A stretch of 64,000 nt of DNA from Mercurialis annua (lineage: Eukaryota > Streptophyta > Magnoliopsida > Malpighiales > Euphorbiaceae): positions 25,754,046 to 25,818,045 of the forward strand of contig NC_065570.1 in assembly GCF_937616625.2 (NCBI RefSeq), written 5' to 3'. Every line of letters starts with the position of its first letter. The stretch's first letter is position 1. The position numbers were made by a program, and so were the translations under genes. Positions 36,218 through 49,104 of this stretch are shown one piece after another. A model generated the notes under the pieces. The model worked only from the letters and a program-made list of their open reading frames with translations, did no database searches and was not told where the DNA came from.

Positions 36218-39200
36218 TAAGCCAAACGTTTATAAACGATACGTAACAAATCCAAATGTTTCACCTTTTTAGCGATTTAAGCCAAACATTTACAAACGTT
36301 ACGAAACAAATCCAAACGTTTAAAACGTTACGAAACAAATCCAAACGTTTCCCATTTTTAGCGATTTAAGACAAACCTTTACAAACGTTACAAAACAAAA
36401 CCAAGCGTTTCACCTTTTTAGCAATATAAGCCAAACGTTTACAAACGTTACAAAACAAATCCAAGCGTTTCACCTTTTTAGCAATTTAAGCCAAACGTTA
36501 ACAAACGTTTTGAAACAAATTCAAGCGTTTCACCTTTTTAGTAATTTAAGCAAAACGTTTACAGACGTTAAGAAACAAATCCAAGCGTTTCACCTTTTTA
36601 CCAATTTAAGCCAAACGTTTACAAACTATACGAAACAAATCCAAACGTTTCACCATTTTAGCGATTTAAGCCTAACGTTTACAAAAGTTATGAAACAAAT
36701 ACAAAAATTTCACCTTTTTAGCAATTTAAGACAAACGCTTACGAACGTTACGAAACAATTCGAAACGTTTCCCCATTTTAGCGATTTAAGCCAAACGTTT
36801 AAAACGTTACGAAACAAATCCAAACATTTCACCTTTTTAGCAATTTATGCCAAACGTATACAAATGTCATGAAACAAATCCAAACTTTTTACCTTTTTAG
36901 CGATTGAAGCCAAACATTTACAAACGTTACGAAACAAATTCAAACGATTCACCTTTTTAGCGATTCAAGCCAAACGTTAACAAACATTACGAAACAAATC
37001 CAAACATTTCACCTTTTTATCGATTTCAGCCAAACGTTTACAAAGGTCGGGAAATAAATCCAAATGTTTCACCTTTTTAGCAATTTTAACCAAACATTTA
37101 CAAATGTTACGAAACAAATCCGAGTGTTTCATCTTTTTAGCGATATAAGCCAAAACCTTTACAAATGTTACGAAACAAAACCAAGCAATTCACCTTTTTA
37201 GCAATTTAAACCAAACGTTTACAAACGTTAAGAAACAAATCCAAGCGTTTCACTTTTTTAGCAATTTAAGCCAAACGTTTACTAATGTTTCGAAACATAT
37301 CCAAGTGTTTCACCTTTTTAGTAATTTAAGCCAAACGTTTACAAACGCTATGAAATAAATCCAAGTGTTTCACCTTTTCAGCAATATAAGCCAAACGTTT
37401 ACAAACGCTACGTAAGGAATCCAAATGGTTCACCTTTTTAGCGATATAAGCCGAACGTTTTACAAACGGTACGAAACAAAACCAAATATTTCACCTTTTA
37501 GCAATTTAAGCCGAACGTTTACTAACGCTACGAAACAAATCCAAACTTTTCCTCATTTTAGCGATTTAAGGCAAACATTTAAAATGTTACGAAACAAATT
37601 CAAACATTTCACCTTTTTAGCGATTTATGCCAAACGTTTACAAACGTTACGAAACAAATCCAAACCTTTCACCTTTTTAGCGATTGAAGCTAAACTTTTA
37701 CAAACGTTACGAAACAAATCCAAACGTTTCACCTTTTTAGCGATTTAAGCCAATCATTTACAAACGTTACGAAACAAATCCAAACGTTTCACCTTTTTAG
37801 CGATATAACCCAAACGTTTACAAACGTTACGAAACAAATCCAAATGTGTCACCTTTTTAGCAATTTAAGCCAAACGTTTACAAACATTACGAAACAAATC
37901 CAAGCGTTTCACCTTTTAAGCAATTTAAGCCAAACGTTTAGAAACGTTACGAAACAAATCAAAGCATTTCACCTTTTAGCAATTTAAGCCGAACGTTTAC
38001 AAACGTTGCGAAACAAATCCAAACATTTCACCTTTTTAGCGATTTATACTAAAACGTTTACAAACGATACGAAACAAATCCAAACGTCTCACCTTTTTAG
38101 CGATTTAAACCAAACGTTTACAAACGTTACGAAACTAATCCAAACGTTTCTCCTTTTTAGCGATTTATGCCAAACGTTTACAAAGGTTATGAAACAAAAC
38201 CAAACATTTCACCTTTTTAGCTATTTAAGCCTAACGTTTACAAACGTTGTGAAACAAAACCAAACGTTTCACCTTTTTAGAGATTTAAGCCGAACGTTTA
38301 CAAACGTTACGAAACAAATCCAAATGTTTCAACTTTTTAGCAATTTAAGCCAAACGTTTACAAACGTTATGAAACAAATCCAGACGTTTCACCTTTTTAG
38401 CGATTTAAGCCAAAAGTTTACAAACGTTACGACACAAAACCAAACGTTTAAAACGTTACAAAACATATCAAAACGTTTCACATTTTTAGCAATTTAACTC
38501 AAACGTTTACAAACATTACGAAACAAAACCAATCGTTTACAAACGTTATGAAACAAATCCAAATGTTTCACCTTGTTCGCGATTATAGCCAAACATTTAC
38601 AAACATTAAGGAACAAATCCAAAGGTATCCCCTTTTTAGCGATTTTATCTGAACGTTTACAAACGTTACGAAAAAAAACTAAACGTTTCACCTTTTTAGC
38701 TATTTCAGCCTAACGTTTACAAACGTTTCACCTTTTTAGCGATTGAAGCCAAACGTTTGCAAATGTTACGAAACAAATCCAAACGTTTCAAATTTTTAGC
38801 AATTTAAGCTAAACGTTTTCAAACGTTACGAAACAAAACCAAGCGTTCCACCTTTTTTGCAATTTAAGCCAAACGTTTACAAATGTAACGAAACTAATCC
38901 AAGCGTTTCACCTTTTTAGCAATTTAAGCCAAACGTTACGAAAAAAATCCAAGTGTTTGACCTTTTTAGCAATTTAAGCCAAATGTTTACAAACGTTGTG
39001 AAACAAATCCAAACGTTTTACCTTTTTAGCAATCTAAGATAAACGTTTACAAACAGTACGAAACAAATCAAAACGTTTCACCTTTTTAGCGATTTAAGCC
39101 AAACTATTATAAACGCTATGAAATAAATCCAAACTTTTCAGCTTTTTAGCAATTTAAGTCAAACGTTTACAAATGTTACAAAACTAATCCAAGAGTTTCA

Positions 39201-42200
39201 CCTTTTTAGCAATTTAAGCCAAACGTTAACAAATGTTATGAAACAAATTCAAGCGTTTCACCTTTTCAGCAATTTAAGCCATACGTTTTCAAATGTTACG
39301 AAACAAATCCAAACATTTCACCTTTTTAACGTTTTAAGCCAAACGTTTACAAACAGTACGAAACAAATCCAAATGTTTGACCTTTTTTGCAATTTAAGCC
39401 AAACGTTTACAAACGGTACGAAACAAATCCAAATGTTTCACCTTTTTAGCGATTTAAGCCAATCGTTTACAAACGCTACGAAATAAATCCAAGTGTTTCA
39501 CCTTTTTAGCAATTTAAGCCAAACGTTAACAAACGTTACGAAAAAATCCAAATGTTTCCTCTTTTTAGCAATTTAAGCCAAATGTTTACAAAGGTTATGA
39601 AACAAATCCAAACATTTCACCTTTTTAGCAATTTAAGCCAAACGTTTACAAACGTGACGAAACAAATTCAAACGTTTCCCCATTTTAGCGATTTCAGCCA
39701 AACGTTTAAAATGTTATAAAACAAATCCAAACGTTTCACCTTTTTAGCGATTTAAGCCAAGCGTTTATAAACGTTTCTAAACAAATCCAAACGTTTCACC
39801 TTTTTAGCTATTGAAGCCAAACGTTTGCAAATGTTACGAAACAAATCCAAACGTTTCAAATTTTTAGCAATTTAAGCCAAACGTTTTCAAACGTTACGAA
39901 ATAAAACCAAGCGTTTCACCTTTTTTTGCAATATATGCCAAGCGTTTACAAACGTAACGAAACTAATCCAAGCGTTTCACCTTTTCAGCAATTTAAGCCA
40001 TACGTTTACAAACGTTACGAAACAAATCCAAGTATTTCACTTTTTTAGCAATTTAAGCCAAACGTTTACAAACGTTACGAAAAAAATCAAAACGTTTTAC
40101 CTTTTTAGCAATCTAAGACAAACGGTTACAAACGGTACGAAACAAATAAAAACGTTTCACCTTTTTAACGATTTAGGCCAAACTTTTATAAACGCTACGA
40201 AACAATTCCAAACGTTTCAGCTTTTTAGCAATTTAAGTCAAACGTTTACAAATGTTACAAAACAAATCCAAGCGTTTCTCCTTTTTATCAATTTAAGCCA
40301 AACGTTTACAAAGGTTACGAAAAAAATAAAAATGTTTCACCTTTTTAGCGATTTAAGCCAAACGTTTATAAACGATACGTAACAAATCCAAATGTTTCAC
40401 CTTTTTAGCGATTTAAGCCAAACGTTTACAAATGTTACGAAACAAATCCAAACGTTTAAAACGTTACGAAACAAATCCAAACGTTTCCCATTTTTAGCGA
40501 TTTAAGACAAACCTTTACAAACGTTACGAAACAAAACCAAGCGTTTCACCTTTTTAGCAATATAAGCCAAACGTTTACAAACGTTCCGAAACAAATTCAA
40601 GCGTTTCACCTTTTTAGTAATTTAAGCCAAACGTTTACAGACGTTAAGAAACAAATCCAAGCGTTTCACCTTTTTACCAATTTAAGCCAAACGTTTACAA
40701 ACTATACGAAACAAATCCAAACATTTCACCATTTTAGCAATTTAAGCCTAACGTTTACAAAAATTATGAAACAAATACAAAAATTTTACCTTTTTAGCAA
40801 TTTAAGACAAACGCTTACGAACATTAGGAAACAATTCGAAACGTTTCCCCATTTTAGCGATTTAAGCCAAATGTTTAAAACGTTACGAAACAAATCCAAA
40901 CATTTCACCTTTTTAGCGATTTATGCCAAACGTATACAAATGTCATGAAACAAATCCAAACGTTTCCCCTTTTTAGCGATTGAAGCCAAACATTTACAAA
41001 CGTTACGAAACAAATCCAAACGATTCACCTTTTTAGCGATTCAAACCAAACGTTTACAAACGTTACGAAACAAATCCCAACATTTCACCTTTTTATCGAT
41101 TTCAGCCAAACGTTTACAAAGGTCGGGAAACAAATCCAAATGTTTCACCTTTTTAGCAATTTTAACCAAACGTTTACAAACGTTACGAAACAAATCCAAG
41201 TGTTTCATCTTTTTAGCGATATAAGCAAAAACCTTTACAAATGTTACGAAACAAAACCAAGCAATTCACCTTTTTAGCAATTTAAACCAAACGTTTACAA
41301 ACATTAAGAAACAAATCCAAGTGTTTCACTTTTTTAGCAATTTAAGCCAAACGTTTACTAATGTTTCAAAACAAATCCAAGTGTTTCACCTTTTTAGTAA
41401 TTTAAGCCAAACGTTTACAAACGCTATGAAATAAATCCAAGTGTTTCACCTTTTCAGCAATATAAGCCAAACATTTACAAACGCTACGAAAGAAATCCAA
41501 ATGGTTCACCTTTTTAGCGATTAAAGCCGAACGTTTTACAAACGGTACGAAACAAAACCAAATATTTCACCTTTTAGCAATTTAAGCCGAACGTTTACAA
41601 ACGCTACGAAACAAATCCAAACTTTTCCCCATTTTAGCGATTTAAGGCAAACGTTTAAAATGTTACGAAACAAATCCAAACATTTCACCTTTTTAGCGAT
41701 TTATGCCAAACGTTTACAAACGTTACGAAACAAATCCAAACTTTTCACCTTTTTAGCGATTGAAGCCAAACTTTTACAAACGTTACGAAACAAATCCAAA
41801 CGTTTCACCTTTTTAGCGATTTAAGCCAATCATTTACAAACGTTACGAAACAAATCCAAACGTTTCACCTTTTTAGCGATATAACCCAAACTTTTACAAA
41901 CGTTACGAAACAAATCCAAATGTGTCACCTTTTTAGCAATTTAAGCCAAACGTTTACAAACATTACGAAACAAATCCAAGCGTTTCACCTTTTAAGCAAT
42001 TTAAGCCAAACGTTTACAAACGTTACGAAACAAATCCAGACGTTTCACCTTTTTAGCGATTTAAGCCAAACGTTTACAAATGTTACGACACAAAACCAAA
42101 CGTTTAAAATGTTACAAAACAAATCAAAACGTTTCACATTTTGAGCAATTTAACTCAAACGTTTACAAACATTACGAAACAAAACCAATCGTTTACAAAC

Positions 42201-45200
42201 GTTATCAAACAAATCCAAATGTTTCACCTTGTTAGCGATTTTAGCCAAACATTTACAAACATTAAAGAACAAATCCAAAGGTATCCCCTTTTTAGCGATT
42301 TTATCTGAACGTTTACAAACGTTACGAAAAAAAACCAAACGTTTCACCTTTTTAGCTATTTAAGCCTAACGTTTACAAACGTTTCAAAACAAATCCAAAT
42401 GTTTCACCTTTTTAGAGATTGAAGCCAAACGTTTGCAAATGTTACGAAACAAATCAAAACGTTTCAAATTTTTAGCAATTTAAGCCAAACGTTTTCAAAC
42501 GTTACGAAACAAAACCAAGCGTTTCACCTTTTTTGCAATTTAAGTCAAACGTTTACAAACGTAACGAAACTAATCCAAGCGTTTCACCTTTTTAGCAATT
42601 TAAGCCAAACGTTTACAAACGTTACGAAACGAATCCAAGTGTTTGACCTTTTTAGCAATGTAAGCCAAATGTTTACAAACGTTGTGAAACAAATCCAAAC
42701 GTTTTACCTTTTTAGCAATCTAAGACAAACGTTTACAAACGGTACGAAACAAATCAAAACGTTTCACCTTTTTAGCGATTTAAGCCAAACTATTATAAAC
42801 GCTATGAAACAAATCCAACGTTTCAGCTTTTTAGCAATTTAAGTCAAACGTTTACAAATGTTACAAAACAAATCCAAGCGTTTCTCCTTTTTAGCAATTT
42901 AAGCCAAACGTTTACAAAGGTTACGAAAAAAATCAAAATGTTTCACCTTTTTAGCGATTTAAGCCAAACGTTTATAAACGATACGTAACAAATCAAAATG
43001 TTTCACCTTTTTAGCGATTTAAGCCAAACGTTTACAAACATTACGAAACAAATCCAAACGTTTAGAACATTACGAAACAAATCCAAACGTTTCACATTTT
43101 TAGCGATTTAAGACAAACCTATACAAACGTTACGAACCAAAACCAAGCGTTTCACCTTTTTAGCAATATAAGCCAAACGTTTACAAACGTTACGAAACAA
43201 ATCCAAGCGTTTCACCTTTTTAGCAATTTAAGCCAAACGTTTACAAACGTTCCGAAACAAATTCAAGCGTTTCACCTTTTTAGTAATTTAAGCCAAACGT
43301 TACAGACGTTATGAAACAAATCCAAGTGTTTCACCTTTTTACCAATTTAAGCCAAACATTTACAAACGTTACGAAGCAAATCCAAACGTTTCACCATTTT
43401 AGCGATTTAAGCCAAACGTTTACAAAAGTTATGAAACAAATACAAACATTTCACCTTTTCAGCAATTTAAGACAAACGCTTAGAAACGTTACGAAACAAA
43501 TCCAAACGTTTCCCCATTTTAGCGATTTAAGCCAAACGTTTAAAACGTTACGAAACAAATCCAAACATTTCACCTTTTTATCGAATTATGCCAAACATAT
43601 ACAAATGTCATGAAACAAATCCAAACGTTTCACCTTTTTAGCGATTGAAGCCAAACATTTACAAACGTTACGAAACAAATCCAAACGTTTCACCTTTTTA
43701 GCGATTCAAGCCAAACATTACGAAACAAATTCAAACGTTTCACCTTTTTAGCGATTTCAGCCAAACGTTTACAAAGGTCATGAAACAAATCCAAATGTTT
43801 CACCTTTTTAGCAATTTTAACCAAACGTTTACAAACGTTACGAAACAAATCCAAGCGTTTCATCTTTTTAGCAATTTAAGCCAAACGTTTACAAACGTTG
43901 CAAAACAAATCCAAGCGTTTCACCATTTTAATAATTTAAGCCAAACGTTGCGAAACAAATCCAAGCGTTTCACCTATTTAGCAATTTAAGCCAAACGTTT
44001 ACAAACTCTACGAAACAAATCCAAACGTTTCCCCTTTTTAGCGATTTAAGCCAAACATTAACAAACATTACGAAACAAAACCAAACGTTTCCCCTTTTTA
44101 GCGATTTAAGCCAAAAGTTTATAAACGCTACGAAACAAATCCGAACTTTTCACCCTTTTAGAAATTTAAGGCAAACGTTTACAAACGTTACGAATTAAAT
44201 CCAAATGTTTCTCCTTTTTGGCAATTTAAGCCAAACGTTTACAAACTTTACGAAACAAATCAAAGTGTTTCACCTTTTTAGCAATATAAGCCAAATGTTT
44301 ACAAAGGTTACGAAAGAAATCCAAATGTTTCACTATTTTAGCGATTTAAGCCAAATGTTTACAAACGATACGAAACAAATCCAAATGTTTCACATTTTTA
44401 GCGATTTAAGTCAAACGTTTACAAACATTACGAAACAAATTCAAACGATTCACCTTTTTAGCGATTTAAGCCAAACGTTTACAAATGTTACGAAACAAAT
44501 CAAAACGTTTTGCCTTTATAGCGATTTAAGCCAAACATTTACAAACGTTATGAAACAAAGTCAAACGTTTCACATTTTTAGCGATTTAAGCCAAACGTTT
44601 ACAAACATTACGAAACAAAACCAAACGTTTAAAACGTTACGAAACAAAACCAAACTATTAAAACGTTATGAAACAAAGTCAAGCGTTTCACCTTTTTAGT
44701 AATTTAAGCCAAACGTTTATAAACGTTACGAAATAAATCCAAGTGTTTCACCTTTTCAGTAATATAAGCCAAACGTTTACAAAAGCTACAAAAGAAATCC
44801 AAATGTTTCACCTCTTTAGCGATTTAAGCCGAACGTTTTACAAACGGTACGAAACAAAACCAAATATTTCACCTTTTAGCAATTTAAGCTGAACGTTTAC
44901 AAACTCTACGAATTAAATCCAAACGTTTCCCCATTTTAGCGATTTAAGGCAAACGTTTAAAATATTACGAAACAAATCCAAACATTTCACCTTTTTAGAA
45001 ATTTATACCAAACGTTTACAAACGTTACGAAACAAATCCAAACATTTCACCTTTTTAGCGATTGAAGCCAAACTTTTACAAACGTTACGAAATAAATCCA
45101 TTTAAGCCAATCATTTACAAACGTTACGAAACAAATCCAAATGTTTCACCTTTTTAGCGATATAAGCCAAACGTTTACAAATGTTACGAAACAAATCCAT

Positions 45201-46020
45201 ATGTGTCACCTTTTTAGCAATTTAAGCCAAACGTTTACAAACATTACGAAACAAATCCAAGCGCTTCACCTATTAAGCGATTTAAGCTAAACGTTTAGAA
45301 ACGTTACGAAACAAATCCAAGCATTTCACCTTTTAGCAATTTAAGTCAAACGTTTACAAACGTTACGAAACAAAACCAAACGTTTCACCTTTTTAGCGAT
45401 TTATACTAAAACGTTTACAAACGATACGTAACAAATCCAAACGTTTCACCTTTTTAGCGATTTAAGCCAAACGTTTACAAACGTTACGAAACAAATCCAA
45501 ACGTTTCTCCTTTTTAGCGATTTATGCCAAACGTTTACAAAGGTTATGAAAGAAAACCAAATATTTCACCTTTTTAGCTATTTAAGCCTAACGTTTATAA
45601 ACGTTCCGAAACAAAACCAAACGTTTAAAACGTTACAAAACAAATCCAAACGTTTCAACTTTTTAGCAATTTAAGCTAAACGTTTACAAACGTTACGAAA
45701 CAAATCCAGACGTTTCACCTTTTTAGCGATTTAAGCCAAACGTTTACAAACGTTACGAAACAAAACCAAACGTTTAAAACGTTACAAAACAAATCCAAAC
45801 GTTTCATATTTTTAGCAATTTAACCCAAACGTTTACAAACATTACGAAACAAAACCAATCGTTTACAAACGTTACGAAACAAATCCAAATGTTTCACCTT
45901 GTTAGCGATTATAGCCAAACATTTACAAACGTTAAGGAACAAATCCAAAGCTATCCCCTTTTTAGCGATTTTATCTGAACGTTTACAAACGTTACGAAAC
46001 AAAACCAAACGTTTCACCTT
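34850..46020 (-). repeat. Mosaic multi-kb HOR, about 3.66-kb spacing
   Basis: The distinctive monomer run at 38494-38691 recurs at 42150-42347 and 45820-46017 (offsets 3656 and 3670). Other markers in the same units have different offsets: the run ending 36872 recurs ending 40948 and 43613 (4076 and 2665). So the copies share order but have gained or lost blocks of hundreds of bases. Limits are approximate. Confidence 0.6.
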
Positions 46021-46438
46021 TTTAGCTATTTAAGCCTAACGTTTACAAACGTTACGAAACAAAACAAAATGTTTCACCTTTTTAGCGATTTAAGCCGAAC
46101 GTTTACAAACGGTACGAAACAAATTCACACGTTTCACCTTTTTAGCGATTTAAGCCAAATGTTTACAAACGCTACTTAACAAATCCAAGCGTTTCACCTT
46201 TATAGCAATTTAAACCAAACGTTTACAAACGTTACGAAACAAAACCAAATGTTTCACCTATTTAGCATTTTAAGCCAAATGTTTACAAACGTTACAAAAC
46301 AAATCCAAACGTTTCACCTTTTTAGCAATTTAAAATCCAAACGTTTCCCCTCTTTAGCGATTTAAACCAAACGTTTAACCTTTTTATCGATTTACGCCAA
46401 ACGTTTCACCTTTTTTGTGATATAAGTCAAACGTTTAC

Positions 46439-47983
46439 TGTAACCCCCTCTCTCAAATAATATTAAAATTTACTCAAAAAATAATTGAAATTTAATAACA
46501 TAAAATCTCCTGTCTAAACGTTTATTAACTCTCAAAATAATAATATCTCAATAAATCCACAAATAAAAATATAGTCTCAAAATAAAAGACACGTAAATAA
46601 ATTCAAAGAAGTAATTAGCTGTTCCAAACACTCCCCAAAATAACTGTTTGTAAAGAAAAGGAAATCTAACTCGGATGGCATCGTTGACCCACCTAAGCAA
46701 ACCAAATCACCTGACTGCACAAACCTAAATAAATGGATCACTGTGGTCTATCTCCTGAAAAATAGGTGGCAAGGGGTGAGCTGCTTACTCAATAGAATAT
46801 AGCTAATTATATTTATATATATCTGACAACAACAAACAATACAAACAACAGAATATCATTTAATCAAACCATACACCTATTAACTCTTATACACCAACCT
46901 ACATATAAAATCAGACAAATTAAATCATAATTTTACTTTATTTCTTTAATTAGGGTCCTGCTTAACCTATCTGAACCATATCTAATGGTTTGCCGGCCAT
47001 TAATAATCACATTTATAATATCTATATCGCACAAGATACCAAACACATTAGTATCCCGACACCACCCCAGTGTCTAGCAAAATGCACAGGATATTCTATG
47101 CTTCCGAGAATATCCCGGCACCGAAGTGCCTAGCAAAATTGATCACAACCTTTATCTCATCATTTGACAATTTAATCGTCGCATCTCTAAACCACTGGAA
47201 ATAATCAATCCTAGGTAAGCAAACTGTCAACTTCCTTAATTATCAAAATTTATTTATAAACTGTCTACTCAAACATAACCAGTTACTGACAAACATGTAT
47301 CCAGCATAATCATACTTCTCAATTTTGACAATCATATAACATATTTAATGCAACCAAAAACAAACAGATAACCCTATACGCATTCAGACCTCTAGCATAT
47401 AATAATCATGTACCACAATAAATGACATCACTTAATAAAATAACTCACAATTAGCAATTAATTAATATACATAAATATAATTAACTATACTTTCCTCGAT
47501 CGCGTAATAATCTAACTACCAGACGGTGCTACCCGGTTCTCTACGTTATCCGCGTCTCCTAAAATATTTATAACGTATACACTATTAATTATTTAATGTC
47601 TAAAGAAATATTTTTTCCAGAATAGATCAAACAAATTTCATATTACGTTTATTAGTATATAATACTATTTAATAAATTTACGGTATAAGCAATAATAAGT
47701 ACCTGATATTATTTACTGTAATTCTTAGAAAATGGAAGACAAAAGTTTGCATCTTATAATCTGTACAGACTATATTATACTAAGAAAACGAAATAAGGTT
47801 TAATTGAAATGTGGGGTCATGTTAAAAAGCCAAACAAAGTACATAAAGAGGGTTTTGAAATCAGTGCCATCAATTACATAAGTTCACATGAAATAGAAAT
47901 TAAGAATTTTTTTGTAAAAGACTATGTATAAACACCAATCAACAAAAGAAGAGTGGCATAACCAATTAACCAAAATCCACCAC
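46439..47983 (-). repeat. Element 2 3' LTR, distal part
   Basis: In plus-strand terms it starts TGTAACCCCCTCTCTC, which is the 3' terminus of the LTR in element orientation. It matches 57739-59239 along its length up to about 47941. It is interrupted at 47983 by the nested solo LTR and continues at 52429. Together the two parts make an LTR of about 1,871 bp. Confidence 0.9.
47979..47983 (+). other. Target-site duplication, left (ACCAC)
   Basis: ACCAC directly precedes the nested LTR and is repeated at 52424-52428 directly after it. Confidence 0.9.
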
Positions 47984-49035
47984 TGTCACGACCCGATTCC
48001 CGGATCGAGACCGGCGCTAGGGAATGGGAGTGGTTGCTCCGAAACCCGTAGCAAGCCTTAAAATAAAATCCATTTTTCCCATTAAAAACAATTTAACTTT
48101 TCTTACAAAAGTTTTCTCATATAAATTTGTTTCGAAATTCACTATAAATTTTTCGCGGAATAAAATCATACATCTTCAATTCCGAAACATAAACATTCGG
48201 TCAACCATTTCACGGGACCTCTTTTCCATTTTCACAACATGTCAATTTTCATAACCCTTTTTCAAAACGTTTTTAGGGTAAGACATGCAAATCACATTCA
48301 TGCCACGTCGGGCCCACATAGACATTTAGTCTCGATGCCAACAGTTTCATTACTGTTTTTCACATTTATCTCGGTATCTCAAATACCCGAGAGGCATCTC
48401 AAAATAACCATAGCAAGCATGCATACATATACATAATATTAAAGCGATGAAAATTAAACAGAGTTATAACGTGGCAGTTCATCGCAAATAAAAGCATGCT
48501 AAAGAGTTCCGTCTATCTAGACATTACTACTGCAGCGCTAAGATTGGAAATATATACAAAATACCACATCGCCCAAAATAGAGACTTCATGAAACAAGAA
48601 TATGAAGTCTCACCAAAATGACAGTCTACGTACCTGAAAAATTGGTACAACAACGGGGTCAGATTAACTGGTGAGTTGACATCTTACAAACACACATTAA
48701 ATAATTAACACATTATAAAATAGATATATTTAAATATTTACTACCGGTTCAATCACAGAAACGTAAAGCTTTTAAATGAAATGCCATATCTAATCCATTT
48801 TTCTCTAAGTCTCCTTTCAGACTTAGTTTAATAAACTAGTCGGCTGAACCCGTAGATTCACTCGACTCTTGTTTATTTTCCACTATCCTTTACAGTTCTA
48901 AACCTTTCTTTAGACTGTTCCCAACTTTTCTCATGGACTCAACGACCGATAACATTTAATGTTCCATGACGCCGTTAGTCCTTATATCAATCGGCCGAAC
49001 TCTATCGTTCTGTCGCCGTTAACTTGTTCGGGGTT

Positions 49036-49104
49036 CTAGACCGTCGTCTTAGAAGCTCTCCCGCAATGTCTGGACCGTCGTCTCAGACTTCTAGACCGTC
49101 GTCT
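49036..49104 (-). repeat. Three copies of a 14-bp word in the solo LTR
   Basis: CTAGACCGTCGTCT (49036-49049), CTGGACCGTCGTCT (49070-49083) and CTAGACCGTCGTCT (49091-49104). Element 1 also has a three-copy repeat inside its LTR, but the sequence and position differ, so I do not claim homology. Confidence 0.75.

Larger units (their letters stand above)
32613..46438 (-). repeat. 60-bp satellite array, reverse orientation (middle block)
   Basis: The same monomer family as the left block, on the other strand: each unit reads ...TTTAGCGATTTAAGCCAAACG and ACAAACGTTACGAAACAAAT. Half-monomer joins of the form AAAACGTTACGAAACAAAAC are frequent (for example 32641-32670, 38420-38460, 44610-44650). Close to the Element 2 border (46315-46438) monomers are short and irregular. 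No gene is supported; open frames such as 38006-38497 and 44205-44699 are 20-residue satellite translations. Confidence 0.95.

Noticed and set aside
38006..38497. 163-codon and 164-codon frames (38006-38497, 44205-44699) as possible repeat proteins
   Set aside because: They are pure satellite translation, with stops appearing wherever a monomer has an indel; no promoter, unique domain or flanking gene structure.
32613..46438. A simple giant palindrome centred on 32612
   Set aside because: Monomer order left and right of the junction does not mirror, and the HOR periods differ.
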